Positions 54,088 through 63,017 of a stretch of 64,000 nt of DNA are shown piece by piece; position 1 is the stretch's first letter; each line of letters starts with the position of its first letter. Location: assembly GCA_963850765.1 (NCBI GenBank), contig CAWKMN010000003.1, positions 1,240,001-1,304,000 on the forward strand, written 5' to 3'. The position numbers and the translations under genes were made by a program. The DNA comes from CAWKMN01 sp963850765. Lineage in GTDB: Bacteria > Chloroflexota > Anaerolineae > Aggregatilineales > Aggregatilineaceae. Under the pieces are notes generated by a model that did no database searches, was not told the origin of the DNA, and worked only from the letters and a program-made list of their open reading frames with translations.

Positions 54088-55206
54088 CTACATACCGGGG
54101 AACAACCCGTGGATCGTGTCCGCGTCGGCGGGCGGAATCCCCACCAGCGCCAGATTTTCTTCGACATGCACGACCTGGCTCATGCCGACCAGCGCCGACG
54201 TCACGCCGGGCGTGGACCGGGCGAACTGCAACGCGCGCTGCGCGTCGGTGTGCGCCGTGGGGAAAAAGGGCGCGAGATCGGCCATAAACGGGCTGGCAAG
54301 TCCACCCTGCTTGAGCGCGGCACTCGTCACGACCGACAAACCGAGTTCCAGAGCGGCGTCGATGGCACTGAAGAACTCGTCGCTGACCTGCTGGTTGACC
54401 AGCGCGAAGGCTTCCGTCATCACCAGATTGTACGGCAGCTGGATGAACTTCAGACGGTTGCCGTCGCCGGCCACCTCGAACGCCAGCCCCACCATCTCCG
54501 TGAGGGACAGGTAATCGGGTGTGTTCGGCGGGCTGCGAAACGCGGACCACGTCGCCAGACCATACATCGCGATCTCCCCCCGTTCGGCCGCCGCTTCCAA
54601 CGTCTCGAACGCATCCAGCATGCGCCGCCGGAAGGTCTCGTGTGTATTGCTGATGTGCTGAGTCTCCGGGTTATGCAGGTAGTAAACGTCGATGGTATCC
54701 ACGCCCAGGTTGCGGCGGCTGGTGGCGATCATGGCATCAAGGAAATCCGGCGCGAGGCAGTGCTGGTAGTTCGCTGCGAACTCGTGCGGATGCGTCAGCC
54801 CGGACTCGATGTAATGGTCATAGATCCACTTGCGGGGATCGGCAGGCTGCACCCCGTCAAACGGCACAAAACCACCCTTGGTGGCGATAATCACCTCGTC
54901 GCGGCGCACATCGCCACGCCGGACCGCCGCGGCCAGTGCCCGTCCCACCGCGCGCTCGCTGCGCTGGAAGCGGTAGTTGACGGCCGTATCCAGGTGATTA
55001 CAGCCAAGGGTAAGGGCGCGTTCGATCGCCGCCTGATAGGCCGAGTCGGTCGCGTCGTCGGGCTGGCCGAGATAGGTACCCAGTCCGATCGAGGACAGGG
55101 TGAGATCATGGGCCGCCTGGTGGAAGTGTCCCTCGGCCGCCCGGTCTGACCAGCGCGCCGCATATCCAGCGGTGGCGTCGGCCGTCGCGCGTCCCCGGAG
55201 TGTCAT
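54088..55206 (-). CDS. Aldo/keto reductase
   Basis: A 372-residue TIM-barrel oxidoreductase. SSIGLGTYLGQPDDATD, LGCNHLDTAVNYRFQRSER (the catalytic Asp and Tyr), DEVIIATKGGFVP (Lys), and VDTIDVYYLHNPETQ (His) make the active site. The C-terminal ALQFARSTPGVTSALVGMS is the NADPH loop. It has a longer substrate loop than most AKRs. Substrate unknown. The start has GGGGGCGGC upstream. rfbC precedes it by 15 bases. Confidence 0.92.
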   Translation of the reverse strand: MTLRGRATADATAGYAARWSDRAAEGHFHQAAHDLTLSSIGLGTYLGQPDDATDSAYQAAIERALTLGCNHLDTAVNYRFQRSERAVGRALAAAVRRGDVRRDEVIIATKGGFVPFDGVQPADPRKWIYDHYIESGLTHPHEFAANYQHCLAPDFLDAMIATSRRNLGVDTIDVYYLHNPETQHISNTHETFRRRMLDAFETLEAAAERGEIAMYGLATWSAFRSPPNTPDYLSLTEMVGLAFEVAGDGNRLKFIQLPYNLVMTEAFALVNQQVSDEFFSAIDAALELGLSVVTSAALKQGGLASPFMADLAPFFPTAHTDAQRALQFARSTPGVTSALVGMSQVVHVEENLALVGIPPADADTIHGLFPGM

Positions 55207-55221
55207 GCCGCCCCCTTAACT

Positions 55222-55791
55222 TTATTCATAGGCGAACACCGCCGCCGCGTCGGAGGCGAGCCACTGCGCGAGGGTCTGCGCCTTCGCGTCCTTCTCCGAT
55301 AGGATCGGCTCTTCGGCGGGCCACTCGATGCCAATCTGCGGATCATTCCACAGGATGCTGCCCTCGCGCGGCGGGTTGTAGATGGCCGTGCATTTGTACT
55401 GCAATTCGGCCACGTCCGACAGCACGCAGAATCCGCGCGCGAATCCGGGCGGCGCGAAGACTTGCAGCTTGTTCTCGGCGGAAACTTCCAGCCCGAACCA
55501 CTGCCCGACGGTGGGCGATCCCCGGCGAATATCCACGGCGACCAGATACACGGTGCCCAGGGTCACGCGCATCAGCTTGGCCATGGGTGGATCCCACTGA
55601 AAATGCAGGCCGCGGATCACGCCTTTGGCCGAGCGTGAATGGTTGTCCTGCACAAAGTCGTAGGGGATGCCCATGCTGGCAAACAGATCCTTCCGGTAGG
55701 CTTCCATAAAGAAGCCCCGGTGATCGCCATACACGGCTGGCGCGATGACCTTGATCTCGCCCAGGTGAACGCTCTGAATCTCAAACGGCAA
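55222..55791 (-). CDS. rfbC: dTDP-4-dehydrorhamnose 3,5-epimerase
   Basis: A 189-residue cupin. DHRGFFMEAYRKDLF, FVQDNHSRSAKGVIRGLHFQ (catalytic His), GTVYLVAVDIRRGSPTVGQW and FAPPGFARGFCVLSD match RmlC. It epimerises C3 and C5 in dTDP-L-rhamnose synthesis. rfbA, B and D are not in the window. It follows the proline dehydrogenase gene by 12 bases. Confidence 0.95.
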   Translation of the reverse strand: MPFEIQSVHLGEIKVIAPAVYGDHRGFFMEAYRKDLFASMGIPYDFVQDNHSRSAKGVIRGLHFQWDPPMAKLMRVTLGTVYLVAVDIRRGSPTVGQWFGLEVSAENKLQVFAPPGFARGFCVLSDVAELQYKCTAIYNPPREGSILWNDPQIGIEWPAEEPILSEKDAKAQTLAQWLASDAAAVFAYE

Positions 55792-55803
55792 GGTGGAACC
55801 CTC

Positions 55804-56730
55804 TCATCGACGGAAGACGTTGCTCAGAATAAACCAGACATTGGCCGGGCGTTCGGCCAGCCGCCGCATAAAGAACGGATACCACTCGGTACCATAGCCG
55901 ACATAAATCCGCATCTTGTACCCGGCATCGCGGATCTCTTCCTGCAAGCGCTGGCGGATTCCGTATAACATCTGGAACTCAAAACTATCCGTGGGCACCT
56001 GATGGGCACTGATAAACGCCCGTGCCGCGTCGATCATCTTTTCGTCGTGAGTCGCCAGGCCAAGATACGCCCCGACAGCGCGTGCTTCCGGGCTGAGAAA
56101 CAGCTCCACCAGCCGCGCATAATTGGCGTTGACATCGGCTTTGTCGGGGAAGGCGCGGTCCGCCGGCTCTTTGTAGGCCCCCTTGCACAGCCGCACAAAA
56201 GCGCCTTCCTGAGCCAGGGCTTTCATATCGGCCTCGCTGCGATACAGATAAGCCTGGATCACGATCCCCACGTTGTCGAATTCCTGGCGCAGCAGACGGT
56301 AAATCCGCAGAGTCGCGTCCGTATAATCGCTGCTCTCCATATCGACGGTGACATGATTATTGGCGGCTTTGGCGCGTTCCAGGATACAGCGCAGATTTTC
56401 GATACACAGCGCCTCGCGGACGTCCAGGCCAAGCTGAGTCAGCTTAAGTGACGTTGTCGCCCGCACACCACTCGCGGCAATCGCCTCGATCATGTCGAGA
56501 TACGCCTGGGTCGCCTGCTTCGCGCCGGCTTCGTCTGTCACACTCTCGCCCAGATGATCGAGCGTCACTTCCAGCCCATTTGCGTTGAGCCGCCGCACGA
56601 CGTCGATTGCCTCGGCCAGCGTATCCCCTGCGACGAACCGGTGCGCACTGCGCCGCGCTGGCCCGATCCGCATAATCATGTTTTTCGCCCAATGTGCCTG
56701 CGAAAGATATAAGAAGAAAGAACGGAGCAT
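55804..56730 (-). CDS. Proline dehydrogenase
   Basis: A 308-residue monofunctional FAD enzyme that oxidises proline to pyrroline-5-carboxylate. GLEVTLDHLGESVTD, KLTQLGLD (FAD/substrate Lys region), VTVDMESSDYTDATLRIY, VRLCKGAYKEP and the C-terminal FQMLYGIRQRLQEE all match the PutA/ProDH barrel. The length fits the short bacterial PRODH of Gram-positives. The P5C dehydrogenase gene is not seen here. Confidence 0.95.
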   Translation of the reverse strand: MLRSFFLYLSQAHWAKNMIMRIGPARRSAHRFVAGDTLAEAIDVVRRLNANGLEVTLDHLGESVTDEAGAKQATQAYLDMIEAIAASGVRATTSLKLTQLGLDVREALCIENLRCILERAKAANNHVTVDMESSDYTDATLRIYRLLRQEFDNVGIVIQAYLYRSEADMKALAQEGAFVRLCKGAYKEPADRAFPDKADVNANYARLVELFLSPEARAVGAYLGLATHDEKMIDAARAFISAHQVPTDSFEFQMLYGIRQRLQEEIRDAGYKMRIYVGYGTEWYPFFMRRLAERPANVWFILSNVFRR

Positions 56731-56949
56731 TTCAAAATCCTTTGGCTAAAAGAACTAAATCTCGCTTGATTCTAGCCCGCCCCTGGCAAGCTCACAAGTA
56801 CAAAACCGCTGCCGCCCAATGATCTGCCCCGTCGTTTCTGACACTTATATATTAACAGACTCATTGTAAGGGAGTTGGCGATTCGTCCCCGTGATGCTAT
56901 ATTGCCTTTAGAGTGCACCGCAATAACCACATAATAAGGACAGCACACG

Positions 56950-59817
56950 ATGGGCCGTGTTTCATTGAGCAGCCTGCGAGTTAGAATTTCCCTTCTTGTT
57001 CTCCTGATCTTTATTCCAGTCTTTGCACTCGTTGTCGTAACGGGCGAGGAGCAGCGCGAACAGGCGATCGATAAGGCGGAAGCGGATACACTTGCGCTGG
57101 CCGAACGGATTGCGCTCGATAACCAGCAGCACATCGAAAGCACCCGGCAGCTTTTGGAAACGCTATCGCGCATTGAGAGCGTCCAGCACAAGGATCCAGA
57201 AGCATGCACTCGCTTCTTTGGTGATGTGTTTCAGGACCCGATGATCTATGTCAACGTCTTCGTCGTCGATACCACCACGGCACAAAGCTTTTGTGCGGCC
57301 AGAACCAATCCCACAACCGGTCCCAGTCCGGTGGACATCACCCAGTTTGCCTGGTATCAGGCCGTTATCGAGACTCAAAAGTTTGTTGTGAGTGAGTATC
57401 GCATCGGCCCCACCACTGGTAAGCCGATCATAACGATGGCGTTACCGGTATTCGATGACCGTGGACAGGTCACGGCGGTGATTGCGGCGGGTTTATCGCT
57501 GGAATGGCTGGAAAGTTCCATCCGACGTATCGATTTCCCGGATGAAACAACCGTCACGCTGATCGATCGATCGGGGACTGTGCTGGTGCGCTATCCCCCG
57601 GGTGAAGGCATGACCGGCAACCAATATGCCCAGAATCAGGTGCTTAAACTCGCGCTCAGCCACGAGGAGGGCACCGTCGAATCATCCGGTCTGGATGGAA
57701 TTGACCGTCTGTACGGGTATACCTCGCTGGGCGCGGATGCCGGTTATATTAGTGTCATCGTCAGCCAGCCCAAGCCGCTGATCCTGGCCGATGCCGAGAG
57801 TATTCGGGATCGCAATCTGGCGGCGCTGCTGATTGTGACGGTGATGGTGTTTGCGCTGGCATGGTTGAGCAGCGGACTGGTCACACGGCCCATCAGCCAT
57901 CTGACCGCCGCCAGCCGCCAGATCGCCAAGGGAGAGCCGGGCTCAAATACGCCTCTGCATACCGAAATCATCGAGCTTCAGGAGCTTCTGGACGCCTTCA
58001 ACGATATGGCCGCCGCGGTGGAACAACGCAGCCTGCAGCGGCTCGACGAACTGGCAGCGCTCAACGAGCAGCTGCAGTACGAGGTTGAAGAACGTACCCG
58101 AGCCCAGGCGCGCACGAAACTGGTGCAGGAGCTTACCGCCGGGCTGTCCCAAGCCGTAACCAGCGACGAAGTGATCCAGACGATTGTCCGAAAAGGTCTG
58201 CTGCCGCTGGGGGGCAGCATTCTGATCGTGGGGCTCGGCGACGAACAGACACGAACTTTCAATATCATCCTTCACGATGGCGTGGGCGCTGACTTAGTGC
58301 CGGAGTACCGGGAGATGAGCTTCGACTCGAAACTCCCGATCGTGGATGCTTTTGTGACCGGTAATCCCGTCTGGATTCGGAATCTCGAAGAATATGAGGC
58401 ACAGTACCCCAAACTGTTTCACACGTTGGACCAACGAGCCACGCGGAGTCAGGCGATGGCCTGCATGCCGCTCATCGTCAACAAACGCACGATTGGCAGC
58501 ATTGGCGTCGCGTTCCCGACACCCCACTCGCTGAACATCGATTTTCAGGTGCTTCTTTTCACCATCGCCGGCTATATCGGGCAGGCCCTGGAGCGGGCCA
58601 AGCTGTATGAGCAGGAGATGATCGCCCGGACCCTGGCGGAACAGGCCGCCGAACGGATTTCCCGGCTGCAAGCCATGACCGCGGCGCTCGCCCGGGCGCA
58701 CACCGTCGAGGAGGTAGCCGAAGTCGTTGTGGAACAGGGCCGAGCTGTCTTAGGCGCTGACCAGGGTTTGCTGAATCTGCTCATTGACGACGGAAGCGCT
58801 TTTAAACTGGTGTTCCGGTCCGGCGGCAGCGAACTGCCGGATGAGGATCTGCGTTTTTGGCAGCGTTTCCCGGCCGCTCCCGCCTATCCCGCCACGGACG
58901 TGGCACGCCAGAATAAAGAGTTCTGGTACACCTCACCGGACGATCTGGTCGAGCACTACCCTGCCATGGCGGAACTCGCCCCGCTTTATCCGGGCGGTGG
59001 CGTGCTGCTGCCGATTCTGTTAGGGGAACAGGTGCTTGGGGTCGTCACCTTCAACTTTAACGACTCGCGCCCATTTGATGAAGCCGAACGGCGCTATATC
59101 GCCGCGCTGGTCCACCAGGGAGCCGTGGCGCTCGGACGGGCGCAGCTCGCCGAACAGGCAAGAAAAACGGCCACGATCGAAGAACGTCAGCGGCTGGCCC
59201 GTGATCTGCACGACGCAGTGAGCCAGACCTTGTTCTCTTCGACGCTCATCGCCGAGACGCTGCTCCGGCAGTGGGACCAGGGATCCAATTCCGACAAGGC
59301 GGCCAAACAATTGAATGAGCTGGTGGTGCTCAACCGGGGCGCGATGGCCGAGATGCGTTCGCTGTTGTTCGAGCTGCGGCCCGAATCGATCGACAAAACC
59401 GAGCTTCAGGAATTGATCCGCCAGTTGATCGCCGCCGCCAAGAGCCGCAAGCGCATCAAAGCGCAGTTGAGTACGCGCGGCGATTCGGTCCGGCTGCCCC
59501 CCGCGGTGCATGTGGCGCTCTACCGGATCACGCAGGAGAGCATCAACAATATTCTGAAACACAGCCAGGCGGCCGAATTCACTGTCACGCTCGAGCAGGA
59601 ACCGGACCGTATCGAGTTGAGCATTGTGGATAACGGCAATGGGTTTGATACCAGCGAGACTCATTCGGGCCTGGGTCTGAGTTCGATGCGCGAACGTGCG
59701 GAGGGGATCGGCGCGGTGCTCACCGTGAACAGTGCGCCCGGCCAGGGGGCCCAGGTCAGCATTATCTGGAACGGCACCGCCCACACGGAGCAGCAAGACG
59801 GGGTGCAAATGGTCTAG
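56950..59817 (+). CDS. Membrane sensor histidine kinase (Cache-HAMP-GAF-GAF-HisKA_3), NarL-type
   Basis: A 955-residue kinase. Transmembrane helices near 12-32 and 292-312 enclose a dCache-like ligand domain (about 40-290, with FAWYQAVIETQKFVVSEYRI). Then HAMP (313-370), a coiled coil, two GAF domains (about 400-560 and 570-740), the HisKA_3 phosphoacceptor RQRLARDLHDAVSQTLF (His about 753), and HATPase with ITQESINNILKHS, VDNGNGFD and GLGLSSMRERAE. NarL-type kinases pair with LuxR-type regulators; none is adjacent. AAGGA precedes the ATG. Confidence 0.92.
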   Translation: MGRVSLSSLRVRISLLVLLIFIPVFALVVVTGEEQREQAIDKAEADTLALAERIALDNQQHIESTRQLLETLSRIESVQHKDPEACTRFFGDVFQDPMIYVNVFVVDTTTAQSFCAARTNPTTGPSPVDITQFAWYQAVIETQKFVVSEYRIGPTTGKPIITMALPVFDDRGQVTAVIAAGLSLEWLESSIRRIDFPDETTVTLIDRSGTVLVRYPPGEGMTGNQYAQNQVLKLALSHEEGTVESSGLDGIDRLYGYTSLGADAGYISVIVSQPKPLILADAESIRDRNLAALLIVTVMVFALAWLSSGLVTRPISHLTAASRQIAKGEPGSNTPLHTEIIELQELLDAFNDMAAAVEQRSLQRLDELAALNEQLQYEVEERTRAQARTKLVQELTAGLSQAVTSDEVIQTIVRKGLLPLGGSILIVGLGDEQTRTFNIILHDGVGADLVPEYREMSFDSKLPIVDAFVTGNPVWIRNLEEYEAQYPKLFHTLDQRATRSQAMACMPLIVNKRTIGSIGVAFPTPHSLNIDFQVLLFTIAGYIGQALERAKLYEQEMIARTLAEQAAERISRLQAMTAALARAHTVEEVAEVVVEQGRAVLGADQGLLNLLIDDGSAFKLVFRSGGSELPDEDLRFWQRFPAAPAYPATDVARQNKEFWYTSPDDLVEHYPAMAELAPLYPGGGVLLPILLGEQVLGVVTFNFNDSRPFDEAERRYIAALVHQGAVALGRAQLAEQARKTATIEERQRLARDLHDAVSQTLFSSTLIAETLLRQWDQGSNSDKAAKQLNELVVLNRGAMAEMRSLLFELRPESIDKTELQELIRQLIAAAKSRKRIKAQLSTRGDSVRLPPAVHVALYRITQESINNILKHSQAAEFTVTLEQEPDRIELSIVDNGNGFDTSETHSGLGLSSMRERAEGIGAVLTVNSAPGQGAQVSIIWNGTAHTEQQDGVQMV

Positions 59818-59848
59818 AGCGGGCGGGTGTGCTGCGCTAATGATTTAC

Positions 59849-59956
59849 TGTTAGCCCCTATCCCCCGTCCCCTTTCCCCAGGCGGCTCAGCGCGGAGAAA
59901 GGGGAGTGTCTGAAGTCCCTCTCCACGGCGTGGGGAGGGATTTAGGGAGGGGCTAA
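59849..59956. repeat. Intergenic C/G-rich inverted repeat
   Basis: TTAGCCCCTATCCCCCGTCC at one end pairs imperfectly with GGGAGGGATTTAGGGAGGGGC at the other, with inner CCTTTCCCC/GGAGAAAGGGG and CTCCACGGCGTGGGGAG arms. It lies between convergent genes; no coding potential. Confidence 0.65.
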
Positions 59957-59968
59957 TTTCCAGCCTGA

Positions 59969-62165
59969 CTAGATGATCTTTTCCCGTATCCACGCGCTCG
60001 CATAGTCCAGGATCGACACGACAATCGCGATCGCCAGCACCGCGACCCCAGCCTGCTTGTAACGCAGCAGGTTGATCTGCTGCTGAAGCAAAAAGCCGAT
60101 ACCGCCACCGCCCACAAAGCCGATGATGGTCGACATGCGCACGTTGATATCCCAGCGATACATGGTAAACGCGATATAGGGTGGCACGATCTGCGGCACG
60201 ACGGCATAGATGATGGTTTGCAGCCGGTTCGCGCCGGTGGACTGAATGGCTTCAATCGGCCCTTCATCAATGTTTTCGACCTGCTCCGAATAGAGCTTGC
60301 CGAGCGACGCGATCGAGTGCAGTGTCAGGGCCAGCACACCCGCGAACGGGCCAATGCCCACCCAGTCACGAAGACCAGACCCATGATCAGCGGCTCAATC
60401 GAGCGCAGCGCATTGAGGATGGTGCGCGACGTGTTGTAGACCGTCATACCGAGCGGGAACGAGGTCTGCGTCCCGGCCAGACCGCCTGCCAGACCGCCCA
60501 GTACCGCGCCGATCAGCGCCGCATCCACGATATAGCGTGGAATTTCGCGCAGGCCGACGAGATCATACGCCAGATCCGACTGCGGGCGCTCATCCACGAT
60601 AGCCCGCAGCAGATCGTTGACATAGGCAGTGAGGATGAAAACGAGAATGCCCCGATTAGGAACAGCAACGAATACAACGCCTGTTCAGTATCCGTCTGAT
60701 CGCGCTTCGGTTTGTCGTGCCCCATTAGCCGCTTGTAAAGCAGCACGGCAACCTGTCCCCCCAAAAAAGCCGCGACCAGCGGTGTCAGCAGGCGAAACAG
60801 AACGGCCTGCGCGCCGATATAGCTCATGGCTGCCAGCAGAATAGCGCCGCTAAGACCACCCAGGACCGCACCCAGGATATTACTCCGCGGCGAATAGACA
60901 TGACGCAGCGGGCCAGCGGCCATGGTCGCCCCAACCGAGGCCAGCCACAGCGCACCGCCAACCGCCGCCACGCCCACAATAATCAGATCGGTCAGCGTGC
61001 CCAGAGTCTCAACAAAGCCGGCCATGTTACTGACGCTGATCGCATTATCAACGAGGTCATTGATGATCTCGCCGCCGTCACCCGACAGGTCAAGCGAATC
61101 GGCGCTTTCAAAGTCGTCGGAAACATCGAATAGCTGCCCGCCTAACCAGATGCCAATGCCGCCCAACGCACCAACCGTAAAGACGATCACGATCAGCAGC
61201 AGGATATTGTTCATAATCGAGGGCAGCCGGTGGAGCGAGCCTTGGAGCTTGAACCCGCTCAACAGACGAGACAAGATGACGAAGGCGCCGAGAACGACGA
61301 TCAGGCCGCCAATGCCCGGCCAAAGGTCTTTGCCCCACTCGACCCCCAATTCTCCCACCGGCCCAAGGGTCAGTGCGCCGAGCAAGCCTCCCACCGGCAG
61401 CAGCACAAAGCCCACCAGCACATTGCCTAGTGGCATGCTGATCTGACGCATCAGGTTACGTGCCGACAGAAAACTGAGGGCGATGGACGCAGGCAACGCC
61501 AGGCTGGTCGCCATTAGCGCCAGGAAAAGTGTCTCGCCCATCAGGTCGATGACTAATTCACTCGTGCTGCTCAGGCGGGGCGTCCCACTGGGAACCGCCG
61601 CCTGAATCTGGACCGGATGAGTTTCGCCCATCAGGCCGCGCCCGCGCGGCACCTTGACATTCACATTGAATGTGCCAGCGCCATCAATATCAAATATGGC
61701 TTCGTCGCTCACGTCCTCGGCGCTGGTGGCTGTCCCGGCCAGCAAAAAAGGCATATTCTGGCCGCCCTCGCGGTAAAGCTGGATGCGTGCGATGGCCCCC
61801 GGCGGGAAGTCGTAACCCCGGATATTGATAATGTCGTCCGATTTGGCGCAGGGCGGATTAAAAATGACATATGCCTCGTCGTCCTCGACCTGGACGCGGC
61901 CATCCGGCAGTGCCTCGCCTGCCGGGCAGCCGATCGCGTAGCTGACCATAAACGAACGTTGTTCGCGGTCGCGATCAAAAATATCGGGCGACAGGAGCTC
62001 GCGCATGGCCCGCTGAACCGATTCCTGACGCTTTTCGTCCTGAACCTCGTCCAGGCTGATGTCGGTGGTATTCCAGCCATACGCGTACAAGGCGATGCCA
62101 GCCACAACCGCCAGAACCAGCAGCAGCCGGCGCAGGGCCGACCGTGAAGAAGGTAAGTTAGTCAA
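59969..62165 (-). CDS. phnE: Phosphonate-type ABC transporter permease PhnE, enlarged; two frameshifts in this sequence
   Basis: TTG start at 62165 after AGGGGGCCGGG, 9 bases past phnC. Residues 1-505 are in one frame: transmembrane helix 13-30, an external domain of about 175 residues, and the first permease helix (ETLFLALMATSLALPASIAL, then SARN). About 340 residues with several further helices follow. The frame slips at a G run (60650-60653; GGGGG to GGGG likely) and again near 60366. Repaired, it continues RTILNALRSIEPLIMGLVFV, WVGIGPFAGVLALTLHSIAS, IEAIQSTGANRLQTIIYAVV and FVGGGGIGFLL, the usual PhnE core and ATPase loop. Total is about 730 residues against 260-300 normally. Confidence 0.82.
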
Positions 62166-62174
62166 CCCGGCCCC

Positions 62175-62933
62175 CTATGAAATTTCTACACGAACGGCGT
62201 CTTCGCCATAAATATCTTTGAAGCGTCTGTCGTCGATCTCAGTCGGCAGACCGTCAAACTCGATCCGGCCGGCCTTCAGCGCGATGATCCGGTCCGCATA
62301 ACGCCGGGCCAGACTCAGAAAATGTAAGCTGCACAGCACGGTGATGCCATCTTCCTTGTTGAGCAGACCCAGGTATTTCATCACCGAGTCGGAGGTCGCC
62401 GGGTCCAGGCTGGCGACCGGCTCATCAGCCAGCATCAGTTCGGGGTCCTGCATCAGGGCGCGGGCGATGCCGACACGCTGCTGCTGGCCGCCGCTCAGTT
62501 GATCGGCGCGGACGAACGCTTTCTCGCGGATGCCCACCCGCTGCAATTTCTCCAGCGCCAGCCGCCGATCGTCCGCCGGGAAGCGGTTGACGAAACTCCA
62601 CATTGGGTTGGTATAACCGAGCCGCCCGGCCAATACATTGGTGATGACCGACGAGCGCTTCACGAGATTAAATTGCTGAAAAATCATGCCTATTTTGCGG
62701 CGGATCTGGCGCAGTTCCTCGTCGGTCGCGTCGGTGATGTCAATGCCGTTCCACTCGATGCGGCCATCGGTCGGATCGATCAGCCGGTTGATGCAGCGCA
62801 GCAGGGTGGACTTGCCCGACCCGCTCAGGCCGATGACGACCAGGAACTGCCCATCGGGCACTTCAAAGCTGACATCGTCCAGGGCCAGCACGCCGGTGTC
62901 GTAAATTTTCGTCAGGTGTTCGATCTTGAGCAT
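62175..62933 (-). CDS. phnC: Phosphonate-type ABC transporter ATP-binding protein PhnC
   Basis: A 252-residue ATPase; the start at MLKIEHLTKIYDTG has GCGGAGA upstream. Walker A GLSGSGKSTLLRCINRL, Q-loop MIFQQFNLVKRSSVITNVLAGRLG (diagnostic PhnC form), signature LSGGQQQRVGIARAL, Walker B LMLADEPVASLDP. It powers import through PhnE with the binding protein encoded upstream. Ligand could be phosphonate, phosphite or phosphate. Confidence 0.94.
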   Translation of the reverse strand: MLKIEHLTKIYDTGVLALDDVSFEVPDGQFLVVIGLSGSGKSTLLRCINRLIDPTDGRIEWNGIDITDATDEELRQIRRKIGMIFQQFNLVKRSSVITNVLAGRLGYTNPMWSFVNRFPADDRRLALEKLQRVGIREKAFVRADQLSGGQQQRVGIARALMQDPELMLADEPVASLDPATSDSVMKYLGLLNKEDGITVLCSLHFLSLARRYADRIIALKAGRIEFDGLPTEIDDRRFKDIYGEDAVRVEIS

Positions 62934-63017
62934 GCGGTCTCCGCAGGATAGTAACAAGCGGGCAGAGGAGTTGCCTCACTCTGCCCGTGTGAAAGCTTAA
63001 ACGGCTGAGATGACGAC

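Noticed and set aside
54023..54550. Minus-strand frame inside the aldo/keto reductase
   Set aside because: It overlaps a well-conserved reductase in another frame and has Arg/Gly-rich shadow composition.
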